Origin: Arthrobacter sp. PGP41
Lineage (GTDB): Bacteria > Actinomycetota > Actinomycetes > Actinomycetales > Micrococcaceae
DNA: 64,000 nt
Assembly: GCF_002953935.1 (NCBI RefSeq)
Contig: NZ_CP026514.1
Span: 868,001 to 932,000 of the forward strand
Direction: 5' to 3'
Every line of letters starts with the position of its first letter. Within the stretch, counting starts at the first letter, position 1. The notes under the pieces are model-generated. The model saw nothing but the letters and a program-made list of their open reading frames with translations. It did no database searches and was not told the origin of the DNA. Below, piece after piece: positions 8,268-15,938 of this stretch. The translations under genes were made by a program, and so were the position numbers.

Positions 8268-9440
8268 CTAGCCCACCACGGTGCCGAAGACCAGCCCCAG
8301 CAGGTAGGTGACTGCTGCAGCGCCGAGGCCAATGGCAAGCTGGCGCAGCCCGCGCGTCAGGGGCGACGTGCCGGACAGCAGACCAACGGTGGCGCCGGTG
8401 ACCAGCAGGGCCAGGCCCACCAGGACGCCCGCCACCACCAGAGCCGGCACACCTGTCAGGCCGAACACAAACGGCAGGATGGGTACGATCGCGCCGGACG
8501 CGAAGAAGCAGAAGCTGGACAGGGCCGCGGCCCATGCTGTGCCCACGGCCTCATGCTGGTCATCGACGTCGGGCAGTTCGGGCTGCAGCGACAAGCTGGG
8601 GTCGCAGTCACAGGGCAGCAGGCCGGTGCGCTCGGCCACCCGGTGTTCCGCGGCTTCCTGGGTCATGCCCCGGGCCAGGTACACCAGCAGCAGTTCGTTG
8701 TGCTCAAGGTCAAGCTTGGGAGCCGCTACCAGCGTGACCTGCGTGGGCCGCGTTGCCGCCAGCAGTTCCCGCTGGGAACGGACGGAAATGAACTCACCGG
8801 CGCCCATGGACATGGCGCCGGCCAGGAGGCCGGCAATGCCGCTCAGCAGCACCACGCTGCTGGCCACGCCGGATGCAGCCATGCCCATCACCAGGGACAG
8901 GTTGCTGACCAGGCCGTCATTGGCGCCGAACACCGCTGCCCGGAAAGTTCCTGCCAGGCGGTTGCGCCCCCGTGTTGCCAGTCCGCGGACCACTTCCTCG
9001 TGGATCTGCTCATCGGCCGCCATGGCATCCGTGGCGTTGGGGTCCTTGGCATAGGGGGAGCGGCCTTCAGCGCGCTGGGCCAGCGCCAGCACGAACACCG
9101 AGCCGAAGTGCCGGGCCAGGAAACCCAGCAGCCGGCTGCGGAGGGATGCACGCCGGGGCTTGCCCGCACGGTCCCCAAGCAGGCCCAGCCAGTGTGCTTC
9201 ATGGCGGCCTTCGGCCTCGGCCAGGGCCAGGAGGATGTCACGTTCTTCACCCTGGCGGCTCTGCGCCAGGTCCCGGTAAACGGCGGCCTCGGCGCGCTCG
9301 TCCGCGAGGTATTGCCGCCAACGTTTGATGTCCGTCGGCGACGGCCGGGACTGCCGGTTCGGCCCGGAAGCTTCCGGTGCAGCCGGAAGGGGCGACGCCT
9401 GGGGCGTGGTGTTTCGGTTGTTCTGGGCGTGCGGAGACAC
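8268..9440 (-). CDS. VIT1/CCC1-family Fe/Mn transporter with N-terminal ferritin-like domain
   Basis: GTG 9440 was chosen because AGGAG lies five bases upstream; this gives 390 residues. The N-terminal about 150 residues look like a rubrerythrin/ferritin-like helical domain (RWRQYLADERAEAAVYRDLA, then LALAEAEGRHEAHW, and DEQIHEEVVRGLA), with Glu/His residues suited to a di-iron site. The C-terminal half is a VIT1/CCC1 transporter with about five helices, including FGANDGLVSNLSLVMGMA and AGAMSMGAGEFISVRSQREL. VIT1/CCC1 proteins move Fe2+ or Mn2+ out of the cytosol. The ferritin-like domain probably delivers or senses the metal. Confidence 0.85.
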   Translation of the reverse strand: MSPHAQNNRNTTPQASPLPAAPEASGPNRQSRPSPTDIKRWRQYLADERAEAAVYRDLAQSRQGEERDILLALAEAEGRHEAHWLGLLGDRAGKPRRASLRSRLLGFLARHFGSVFVLALAQRAEGRSPYAKDPNATDAMAADEQIHEEVVRGLATRGRNRLAGTFRAAVFGANDGLVSNLSLVMGMAASGVASSVVLLSGIAGLLAGAMSMGAGEFISVRSQRELLAATRPTQVTLVAAPKLDLEHNELLLVYLARGMTQEAAEHRVAERTGLLPCDCDPSLSLQPELPDVDDQHEAVGTAWAAALSSFCFFASGAIVPILPFVFGLTGVPALVVAGVLVGLALLVTGATVGLLSGTSPLTRGLRQLAIGLGAAAVTYLLGLVFGTVVG

Positions 9441-9697
9441 GGACACTCCTGGGCTGGATGAAGCATGGTTCGGCCCCATTGCAGTGCCAGCTTACTGCGA
9501 AAATCCGCCGGTTTTTGGCAGGTAATCCTCCCTCGGACATTTCGGTCCGCCGTAAATCACGGTCCTGCTCCTGAGGGTGCCGCCAGCCGCTTTCCAGCGC
9601 TATTGACCCGTATGCCGGGCGGTGCTGTGATGAAAGTGTGGCGCGGCCCGCGCCCTCACTGAAAGAGCACGTCAGGCGAACAAACGGAGGTTCAATC

Positions 9698-9925
9698 ATG
9701 AGCACCACCGGACAGCACCCGGACATGCCGCACCTTGATGCCGTGGAGGCGGACCCCGCCTACGACTACGCCGAGGATGCACCGGTAGATGAGGACGACT
9801 GGGACACCGAGGACGATCTCCTGGACGAGGAGGAACCTGTGGTCCAGGTGCCTCCTGTCGTGATCGACGCAGAGGACCGGGTGGTCCCCCTCGAGGACCC
9901 CGACGAGGTCCGCGAAGCCGAGTAG
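9698..9925 (+). CDS. Small highly acidic protein of unknown function
   Basis: A 75-residue protein starting at ATG 9698, with GGAGG at good distance upstream. It is dominated by Asp and Glu (for example EDAPVDEDDWDTEDDLLDEE), with Pro/Val-rich stretches and no hydrophobic helix, so it should be soluble and largely disordered. Codon use and the strong ribosome-binding site support a real gene. No domain was recognised. It is divergent from the VIT1-type gene and ends just before a strong bidirectional terminator. A role in cation or nucleic-acid-mimic binding would only be a guess from its charge. Confidence 0.6.
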   Translation: MSTTGQHPDMPHLDAVEADPAYDYAEDAPVDEDDWDTEDDLLDEEEPVVQVPPVVIDAEDRVVPLEDPDEVREAE

Positions 9926-9930
9926 GACTG

Positions 9931-9981
9931 ACGACGGCGGCACCTCCTTCGCTGGAACGCTACAGGAGGTGCCGCCGTCGT
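9931..9981. terminator. Bidirectional hairpin between convergent genes
   Basis: Arms ACGACGGCGGCACCTCCT (9931-9948) and AGGAGGTGCCGCCGTCGT (9964-9981) form a perfect 18-bp stem with a 15-base loop. It lies between the stops of the acidic-protein gene and the symporter gene, so it can serve both strands. Confidence 0.85.
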
Positions 9982-10008
9982 ACTTTGCCGTGGAGCGGTC
10001 CGCCGGAC

Positions 10009-11526
10009 CTAGCGGATTGCGGTGGGAACCGGCGCTTCTTCGCTGTCCTGCCCGGCCACCCGGCGCTGCCAGTTGCGCATGACCTGGGGGTCGGTGGGCT
10101 TGGTCAGCAGGGACACCGCAATGTAGACCACCGCTGAGGCCAGGAGGCCGTAGTAGATGGGCTCGTTGGCGTAGATGCCGTCCAGCGGCGCCTTGGCGTT
10201 GACTTCAAGGATGATCATGGTGCCCAGGGTCACCACGGACCCCACTGCCATGGAGGCCGCGGCGGCCAGGCCCGTGCCGCGCTTCCATACCAGGCCGCCC
10301 AGGATTGCCACCAGGAGGCCGCCCACCAGGATGTCGTAGGCGATGGTCAGGGCTGCCACCACGTCCTTGGTGATGATGGCGATGACGATGGCCACGATGC
10401 CAAGGGCGAGGACCCACGTGCGGTTGGCTTTGACATCGTGCTCCGGGTTGTCTGTGTCTTCGGTGTTGATGGTCTTGCCGAACCAGCTGGCGACGAAAGG
10501 CAGGACATCTGCGCGGGCCACGGTTGCAGCGGCAATGAGGGCGCCGGAAGCCGTTGACATCATTGCGGCCACGGCCGCCGCCAGGACAAGTCCGCCGATG
10601 CCTACCGGCAGCAGGGTCTGGGCCACCTCTGCATAGACATCGTCCTTCGCTGCGATCTCAATGTCGGAGAGGGCCACGCTGGCGGCCATGCCGATCAACG
10701 CGCCGGCCACACCATAAAGGATGCAGTAGATGCCTGCAGTGGCGCCGCCCCACCGGGCCACCGTGGGGGTCTTCGCCGTGAAGACCCGCTGCCAGATGTC
10801 CTGGCCGATCAGCAGGCCCAGTGTGTAGACGACGAAATAGGTGATGATGGTCTGGGCGCCGATGCCGTCAATCTGGAAGAAGCTTTCATCCACACGGCTG
10901 CGGATGCCTTCAAAGCCGCCCGCAGCGTTCAGGGTGAACGGCAGCATCAGGAAGAAGATGCCTACGGTCTTGATGATGAACTGCACCTGGTCCGCCAGGG
11001 TGATGGACCACATGCCGCCTACTGTGGAATAGACCAGCACGATTGCGCCGCCGACGGCGATGGCCATAGCCCGGTCCCAGTCGAAGAGCACCACGAAGAT
11101 GGTGGCATAGGCGCCGGTGGACGTGGCGCACAGCATCAGCGTGTAGGCGAGCATCACGATGCCCGAGGCTTCGGTGGCCCTGCTGCCGTAGCGCAGGGTG
11201 AGCATCTGGGAGACCGTGTAGATCTTCAGCTTCTGGATGGTCCCGGCGAAGAGCAGGCTCAGCAGCAGGACGCCGGCGCCGATGGCCACTACCAGCCACA
11301 TGCCGGAGATCCCGAACTTGTAGCCGAGGCCTACACCGCCCACGGTTGAGGCGCCGCCCAGGACGACGGCGGCCATGGTGCCCGTGTAGAGGAAGGGGCC
11401 GAGGCGGCGGCCGGCAACCAGGAAGTCGCTGTTGTTCCTGGTGCGGGACTTGCCCCACCAGCCGAAGGCCAGCATCGCGAGCAGGTACGCCACCACGATG
11501 GCGATGTTGATGACACTTAGGTCCAT
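10009..11526 (-). CDS. Sodium:solute symporter (SSS family)
   Basis: A 505-residue polytopic protein from ATG 11526, preceded by AAGGAG. It has about 13 hydrophobic segments and SSS-family landmarks: the N-terminal NIAIVVAYLLAMLAFGWWG, the NSDFLVAGRRLGPFL loop, and the GIYCILYGVAGALIGMA and LAAAVAAMMSTASGALIAA helices. SSS proteins import amino acids, urea, sugars or carboxylates with Na+. It is divergent from the XRE-cupin, ureohydrolase and ThDP-enzyme genes, so a guanidino compound or related amine is the likely cargo. A palindrome about 100 bases upstream (11623-11637) suggests regulation by the XRE protein. Confidence 0.85.
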   Translation of the reverse strand: MDLSVINIAIVVAYLLAMLAFGWWGKSRTRNNSDFLVAGRRLGPFLYTGTMAAVVLGGASTVGGVGLGYKFGISGMWLVVAIGAGVLLLSLLFAGTIQKLKIYTVSQMLTLRYGSRATEASGIVMLAYTLMLCATSTGAYATIFVVLFDWDRAMAIAVGGAIVLVYSTVGGMWSITLADQVQFIIKTVGIFFLMLPFTLNAAGGFEGIRSRVDESFFQIDGIGAQTIITYFVVYTLGLLIGQDIWQRVFTAKTPTVARWGGATAGIYCILYGVAGALIGMAASVALSDIEIAAKDDVYAEVAQTLLPVGIGGLVLAAAVAAMMSTASGALIAAATVARADVLPFVASWFGKTINTEDTDNPEHDVKANRTWVLALGIVAIVIAIITKDVVAALTIAYDILVGGLLVAILGGLVWKRGTGLAAAASMAVGSVVTLGTMIILEVNAKAPLDGIYANEPIYYGLLASAVVYIAVSLLTKPTDPQVMRNWQRRVAGQDSEEAPVPTAIR

Positions 11527-11622
11527 GTTGGCTCCTTGGAGCGTGTTGGCAGCGGGGCTGCAGCCCGGGTACCGGGGGGAGCCGGACAACTGCTGCGGAG
11601 ATGGGGAGAGGTTTTCGAGTTA

Positions 11623-11637
11623 TTGCCCTATAGGCAA
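11623..11637. promoter_or_regulatory. Palindrome TTGCC-CTATA-GGCAA in the symporter/regulator divergent region
   Basis: Arms of five bases, TTGCC and GGCAA, flank an AT-rich centre in the 264-base region between the symporter start and the XRE regulator start. Size and location suit an operator for the XRE-cupin protein. No second copy was seen upstream of the ureohydrolase gene. Confidence 0.45.
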
Positions 11638-11790
11638 CAATGGTTTTCCTAAGTTAGGCTGTGATGGTGGTAACAGTCAAGGGGGTTTGCCGTCGCCGCG
11701 GCGCGTACGCAACGGTCGCGTCACAGGCGGGGCCGGCCATTAGGATTGCTCCAGAGCGGAGCCGGGCGGCCGGCCATGAAAGGTTCGTAG

Positions 11791-12366
11791 ATGAAGGCAC
11801 TGCCAGTTGAGCCGAGCAATGTTCCGGTAGCCATCGGTTCCAGGATCCGTGCGGCCCGGCAGTCCCAGCGGCTCACCATAGAGCAGGTGGCAGACGCTAC
11901 GGGCCTGACCAAGGGGTTTCTCAGCCGGGTTGAGCGCGACCTGACGTCGCCGTCCGTCGCCTCGCTCGTGACGCTTTGCCAGGTGCTGTCGATTTCCATC
12001 GGCGATCTGTTCGCAGCGCCGGAAACGCACTTGACCAAACGCAACGAGGGGCCAAGGATCTCCTTGGGTGGCGAGGGCATCGTGGAGCGGCTCCTCACCG
12101 CCCGTTCGGAGCGGCGCATCCAGATCATCCAAGCCTGCATTGAACCGCATGGACGCGGTGAGTCCGAGCTCTATGCCGTGGACTGCGACGTTGACGTTCT
12201 CCATGTGATCAAGGGCAGGATCCGCCTGATCCTCACCAATGAGGAATACGACCTCGGCGCCGGAGACACGGTGACCTTCCCGGGCCGTGAGCCGCACACC
12301 TGGATGAACCCCACGGACAAGCCGGTTGAGGTGCTCTGGGTCCTGGTTCCCGCCGCCAGCCGTTAA
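11791..12366 (+). CDS. XRE-family regulator with C-terminal cupin domain
   Basis: A 191-residue protein. Residues 14-70 are an XRE helix-turn-helix (IGSRIRAARQSQRLTIEQVA, then TGLTKGFLSRVERDLTSPS). Residues about 110-188 form a small cupin (LHVIKGRIRLILTNEEYDLG, then AGDTVTFPGREPHTWMNP). Regulators with this layout, such as PuuR-type proteins, often control amine, amino-acid or guanidino-compound catabolism, with the cupin binding the ligand. It is divergent from the symporter and upstream of the ureohydrolase and ThDP-enzyme genes, so it is the natural regulator of this module. Confidence 0.85.
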   Translation: MKALPVEPSNVPVAIGSRIRAARQSQRLTIEQVADATGLTKGFLSRVERDLTSPSVASLVTLCQVLSISIGDLFAAPETHLTKRNEGPRISLGGEGIVERLLTARSERRIQIIQACIEPHGRGESELYAVDCDVDVLHVIKGRIRLILTNEEYDLGAGDTVTFPGREPHTWMNPTDKPVEVLWVLVPAASR

Positions 12367-12373
12367 CCCCCAC

Positions 12374-12436
12374 AACTAGGTAGCGCTAAGTGTCGTTTTG
12401 AGCGTTCAAAACGACACTTAGCGTTACTCAGATGGG
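12374..12436. repeat. Interspersed palindromic repeat, copy 1
   Basis: The core is an 18-bp perfect stem: CGCTAAGTGTCGTTTTGA (12384-12401) pairs with its complement at 12406-12423 around a 4-base loop. The left flank AACTAGGTAG matches copies 2 and 3; the right flank has decayed. It starts 7 bases after the XRE-regulator stop. The same element occurs at 46270-46335 and 50475-50538. Confidence 0.85.
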
Positions 12437-12529
12437 TGAGGCTCCGTAAACATGCGGTGCACATAGGAAAACCCGGGTGTATGATGGCAGTCACAACAGT
12501 CCCTCAACTCCTCGAAGGAGAGGCCTCCA

Positions 12530-13594
12530 GTGGAAGAGCTGCGCATCGAAGCCAACGGCAACCTAGGCCCCATTGATTCATCCCGCATCCCGCGCTACGC
12601 GGGCGCTGCCACCTATGCCCGGCTGCCGCGGCTGGACCAGGTGGCCAAAGCCGATGTCACCGTGGTGGGCGTGCCCTTCGATTCGGGCGTCTCCTACCGC
12701 CCGGGAGCCCGCTTCGGCGCCAACCACATCCGGGAAGCCAGCCGGCTGCTGCGCCCCTACAATCCGGCATGGGACGTCAGCCCCTTCGAGAACATCCAGG
12801 TTGCCGACGCCGGGGACATGGCGGTCAACCCGTTCAACATCAACGAAGCCATCGAAACCATCCAGCAGAATGCTTTGGACCTCACCGCCGGAGGCAGCAA
12901 GCTGGTGACCCTCGGCGGTGACCATACGATTGCCCTGCCGCTTCTCCGCGCCGCGGCCGAGCGGGCCGGGGGCCCGGTGGCGATGCTGCACTTCGACGCG
13001 CACCTGGACACCTGGGACACGTACTTCGGTGCCGAATACACCCACGGCACCCCGTTCCGCCGCGCCGTCGAGGAGGGCATCCTGGACACGGAAGCCATCA
13101 GCCATATCGGCACCCGCGGCCCGCTGTACGGCAAGAAGGATCTCGACGACGACCATCGCTTCGGGTTCGGCATTGTCACCTCCGCGGACGTCTACTACCA
13201 GGGCGTCCTGGAAACCGTGGCCAAGGTCCGGGACCGGATCGGCAACCGCCCGCTGTACATCTCAGTGGACATCGACGTCCTGGACCCGGCCCACGCTCCC
13301 GGCACCGGCACGCCCGAAGCCGGCGGCATCACCAGCCGCGAGCTGCTGGAGATCATCCGGGGCTTCCGCGGCATGAACCTGGTGGGCGCCGACGTCGTGG
13401 AGGTGGCCCCGGCCTACGACCATGCCGAGATCACCGGCGTAGCCGCCAGCCACGTCGCCTACGAACTGGTCACCCTAATGGCGGACAACGCCGTGGAAGG
13501 AAGCCGCTTCGGCTCGGCAACGGGATACGCCGCCCAGGCGCTCGGCCAGGAGGTCCGCCGGCCGGCAGGCTTCGCACCGGCGGGCAAGGAGTAG
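12530..13594 (+). CDS. Ureohydrolase of the agmatinase family, probably guanidinobutyrase
   Basis: A 354-residue enzyme from GTG 12530, preceded by AAGGAGAGG. All manganese-binding motifs of the arginase/agmatinase family are intact: GGDHTI, the FDAHLDTWD loop and [20 protein letters not shown]. The family hydrolyses a guanidino group to urea and an amine. The substrate could be agmatine, 4-guanidinobutyrate or 3-guanidinopropionate. The next gene resembles 2-ketoarginine-decarboxylase-type ThDP enzymes, which favours 4-guanidinobutyrate (product 4-aminobutyrate) in an arginine-transaminase route; that choice is inference. Palindromic repeat copy 1 separates it from the regulator gene. Confidence 0.85.
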   Translation: MEELRIEANGNLGPIDSSRIPRYAGAATYARLPRLDQVAKADVTVVGVPFDSGVSYRPGARFGANHIREASRLLRPYNPAWDVSPFENIQVADAGDMAVNPFNINEAIETIQQNALDLTAGGSKLVTLGGDHTIALPLLRAAAERAGGPVAMLHFDAHLDTWDTYFGAEYTHGTPFRRAVEEGILDTEAISHIGTRGPLYGKKDLDDDHRFGFGIVTSADVYYQGVLETVAKVRDRIGNRPLYISVDIDVLDPAHAPGTGTPEAGGITSRELLEIIRGFRGMNLVGADVVEVAPAYDHAEITGVAASHVAYELVTLMADNAVEGSRFGSATGYAAQALGQEVRRPAGFAPAGKE

Positions 13595-13596
13595 CG

Positions 13597-15309
13597 GTGA
13601 TGGTCGAGCACGATCCGGGCAGGGCGGCTGTGCCGGCAGGGAAAGGTCCGGGTACGGGTGCGCGCAACGGCGGGGACCTCGTCGTGGAAACACTGGAAGC
13701 GCTGGGCGCGAAGACGGTGTTTGGCATCCCCGGGCAGCATGCGCTGGGACTGTTTGATGCAATGGGCCGGGGCAACCTGCAGTTCGTTTCCTCGCGGGTG
13801 GAGAACAACAGCGCCTTCGCTGCGGACGGGTATTCGCGGGCCACCGGTGAAGTGGGTGTCCTGTTCCTTTCCACCGGTCCAGGTGCGCTGACGTCCCTGG
13901 CCGGGCTGCAGGAAGCCTATGCCACCGGCGTGCCGATGGTGGTGGTAGCGAGCCAGATTCCGCTGGAAGGCCTGGGCGCCCGGCGCAAGGGCATGCTGCA
14001 CCAGCTCGATGACCAGAAGGCCTCGGCCGCGAACGTGACGAAGAGCCAGCGGCTGATCCAGCACGCGTCCGGCATCCCGTCCGCCATCCAGGATGCGTGG
14101 ACCGAGGCAATCTCCTCGCCCCAGGGGCCGGTGTGGCTCGAGATTCCGCAGAACGTCCTGCTCGATCCGATCATGGTGCCGCCGGTGGAGGACGCCCTCG
14201 CTGAAGCGGCGGACAACCCGCCGCGGGTGGAGCTGGTCCGCGAAGCGGTGAAATGGCTGCAGGCCGCCGAGCGCCCGGCCATCATTGCCGGCGGCGGTAC
14301 CCGCCGGGGCCGGGCTGAGAAGTCGCTGCTGTCCATTGCGGAGAAACTGCGTGCCCCCGTGATCTGCACTCCGGGCGGCAACGGCGCGTTCCCCTGGAAC
14401 CACGAGCTCTCGCTGCAGTCGTGGATCGAGGACCGCTACATGACCGACGTGCTCGAGGATGCCGACGTGCTGGTGGTGATCGGCTCGTCGCTGGGCGAGG
14501 TCACGTCCAACTACTTCACATTCGAGCCGCGCGGCAGGATCATCCAGATCGACGCCGAACCCCGGGTCCTGGAGTCCAACCGGCCCGGGCTGGGCATCCG
14601 CGCGGACGCGGGACAGGCACTGGCTGCCCTGGACGAGGCGCTGGAGGTGGAGCCTGCGCATGCCAGGCCCAACTGGCACGGCACCTCTCCGGAGGACCTG
14701 GTCAAGGAATCCCTGGCGAAAGTCCGGGCGCGCCTGGAATCCCAGGACCTTGCCAAGGAGCTGAAGTTCATGGCCGACATCCGGGAAGCGGTCCCGGCGG
14801 ACATGCAGACCTTCTGGGACATGACCATCGCCGCCTACTGGGGCTGGAGCTGCTGGGACGCCCGGGAGGGCCAGTTCCACTCCGCCCAAGGCGCCGGCGG
14901 CCTGGGCTACGGCTTCCCGGCGGCGATCGGCGCCGCCGTGGGGCTGGAAACAGTCGGCAAGCCGGGCCGGGTGCTCGCCGTCTCCGGCGACGGCTCGTCC
15001 ATGTACTCCATCGCGGAACTGGCCACGGCGAAGCAGCACAACGTGCCGGTCACCTGGCTGATCGTGGACGACGGCGGCTACGGCATCCTGCGCGAATACA
15101 TGGTGGGCGCCTTCGGCAAGGCAACCGCCACCGAGCTGGCCCGGCCGGACTTCGTCAAACTCGCCGAAGCCTTCGGCGTGCCGGCCACAAAAGTGGCGCC
15201 GGAGGACGTGGGGGAGGCGCTCAAGGCGGGCTTCGCCGGTGACGGGCCCAACGTCGTCGTGGTGGAAACGCTCCTGAAGATGTTCGCCCCCACCCATCTC
15301 CCCGCATAG
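13597..15309 (+). CDS. ThDP-dependent acetolactate-synthase-like enzyme, possible 2-ketoarginine decarboxylase
   Basis: A 570-residue protein with the three-domain layout of ThDP enzymes. The N-terminal domain has GIPGQHALGLFDAM and a catalytic Glu in SRVENNSAFAADGYSRA. The cofactor motif GDGSSMYSIAELATAKQHN ends in DDGGYG, where many relatives have NNG. It starts two bases after the ureohydrolase stop (GTG 13597 or ATG 13600), so the two are co-expressed. In Pseudomonas aeruginosa, AruI, once annotated as an acetolactate synthase, decarboxylates 2-ketoarginine, and the resulting guanidino acid is cleaved by a ureohydrolase. The same pairing here suggests that role. The alternative is a carboligase of unknown substrate. 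Confidence 0.7.
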   Translation: MMVEHDPGRAAVPAGKGPGTGARNGGDLVVETLEALGAKTVFGIPGQHALGLFDAMGRGNLQFVSSRVENNSAFAADGYSRATGEVGVLFLSTGPGALTSLAGLQEAYATGVPMVVVASQIPLEGLGARRKGMLHQLDDQKASAANVTKSQRLIQHASGIPSAIQDAWTEAISSPQGPVWLEIPQNVLLDPIMVPPVEDALAEAADNPPRVELVREAVKWLQAAERPAIIAGGGTRRGRAEKSLLSIAEKLRAPVICTPGGNGAFPWNHELSLQSWIEDRYMTDVLEDADVLVVIGSSLGEVTSNYFTFEPRGRIIQIDAEPRVLESNRPGLGIRADAGQALAALDEALEVEPAHARPNWHGTSPEDLVKESLAKVRARLESQDLAKELKFMADIREAVPADMQTFWDMTIAAYWGWSCWDAREGQFHSAQGAGGLGYGFPAAIGAAVGLETVGKPGRVLAVSGDGSSMYSIAELATAKQHNVPVTWLIVDDGGYGILREYMVGAFGKATATELARPDFVKLAEAFGVPATKVAPEDVGEALKAGFAGDGPNVVVVETLLKMFAPTHLPA

Positions 15310-15335
15310 GGCCCACTCAACCGAATACGCAGAAA

Positions 15336-15371
15336 AAGGGTCCCGGCCTCCGCAAGGAGCCGGGGCCCTTC
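15336..15371 (+). terminator. Rho-independent-type hairpin after the ThDP enzyme gene
   Basis: AAGGGTCCCGGCCTCC pairs imperfectly with GGAGCCGGGGCCCTT around a short CGCAA loop, giving a very GC-rich stem. It sits 26 bases after the stop of the gene at 13597-15309 and before the MarR-operon promoter. Confidence 0.7.
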
Positions 15372-15395
15372 GTCATCCCCGAAGCCCTTTAGTTT

Positions 15396-15431
15396 CCTGA
15401 AGCAATCAAATGGGTATATAGTTGCTTCAGG
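15396..15431. promoter_or_regulatory. MarR-type operator CCTGAAGCAA-N16-TTGCTTCAGG
   Basis: Two perfect 10-base arms (15396-15405 and 15422-15431) flank a 16-base spacer with the AT-rich TATATA, a plausible -10. The dyad lies 27 bases upstream of the MarR-type gene start. Autorepression of the marR-efflux operon through this site is strongly suggested. Confidence 0.8.
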
Positions 15432-15457
15432 CAAACAAGTAAGGAGTGTCTGTAGCA

Positions 15458-15928
15458 ATGGCAGTTGCACCGGATACGGCGGCCGATCTCGTCTACCAGA
15501 TCTTCGATCTCCAGCGCGCGGTGCGTTGCATCGCCACTGCCGCAGTCCGCGGGCAGGAGACCGGAGTCGCACTCCAGGGCGTCCTCCGGTTCGTGGGAGA
15601 GGGGGAGTCGCGCGCCACGAGCCTGGCCGAGCGGCTGGGGGTCAGCGCGCCGGTCCTCAGCCGCCACATCGCGGACCTGGAGGAGCACGGCCTGGTGGTC
15701 CGCAGGCAGGACCCCGACGACGGACGGGCACAGTTGGTTGCCCTCACGCCCCTGGGAGTAGACAGGCTCCGGAGCATCGAGGAGCAGCGGACGGCAGCCC
15801 TGCAGGACTACCTGCGGGACTGGAGCGAGGAGGATGCCGGCAACACGGCGAAAACCCTGCACAAGCTCACCGAATCACTCAGGAAATCAGCCCGGGCAAC
15901 GGCGGCCGGCACCATCACCACCCCCTAG
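15458..15928 (+). CDS. MarR-family transcriptional regulator
   Basis: A 156-residue protein. ATG 15458 is chosen because AAGGAG at 15441-15446 is too close to serve the GTG at 15446. The winged helix runs through about residues 40-110: TSLAERLGVSAPVLSRHIAD is the recognition region and VRRQDPDDGRAQLVALTPLG is the wing with its conserved Asp-x-Arg. MarR proteins release DNA when they bind phenolics or drugs. It lies directly upstream of an efflux transporter, and a perfect 10-bp dyad overlaps its promoter, so it probably represses both genes. Confidence 0.9.
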   Translation: MAVAPDTAADLVYQIFDLQRAVRCIATAAVRGQETGVALQGVLRFVGEGESRATSLAERLGVSAPVLSRHIADLEEHGLVVRRQDPDDGRAQLVALTPLGVDRLRSIEEQRTAALQDYLRDWSEEDAGNTAKTLHKLTESLRKSARATAAGTITTP

Positions 15929-15938
15929 GAGCAAACCC

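Noticed and set aside
15000..15130. DDG in place of NNG in the ThDP motif as a sign of inactivation
   Set aside because: The rest of the ThDP motif and the catalytic Glu are intact, and Asp is tolerated at this place in some relatives, so it is not convincing evidence of loss.
13459..15297. A 612-codon open frame on the minus strand opposite the ureohydrolase and ThDP genes
   Set aside because: It mirrors the codon structure of two strongly supported plus-strand genes, is rich in His, Arg and Gly, and has no domain; this is common in high-GC DNA.
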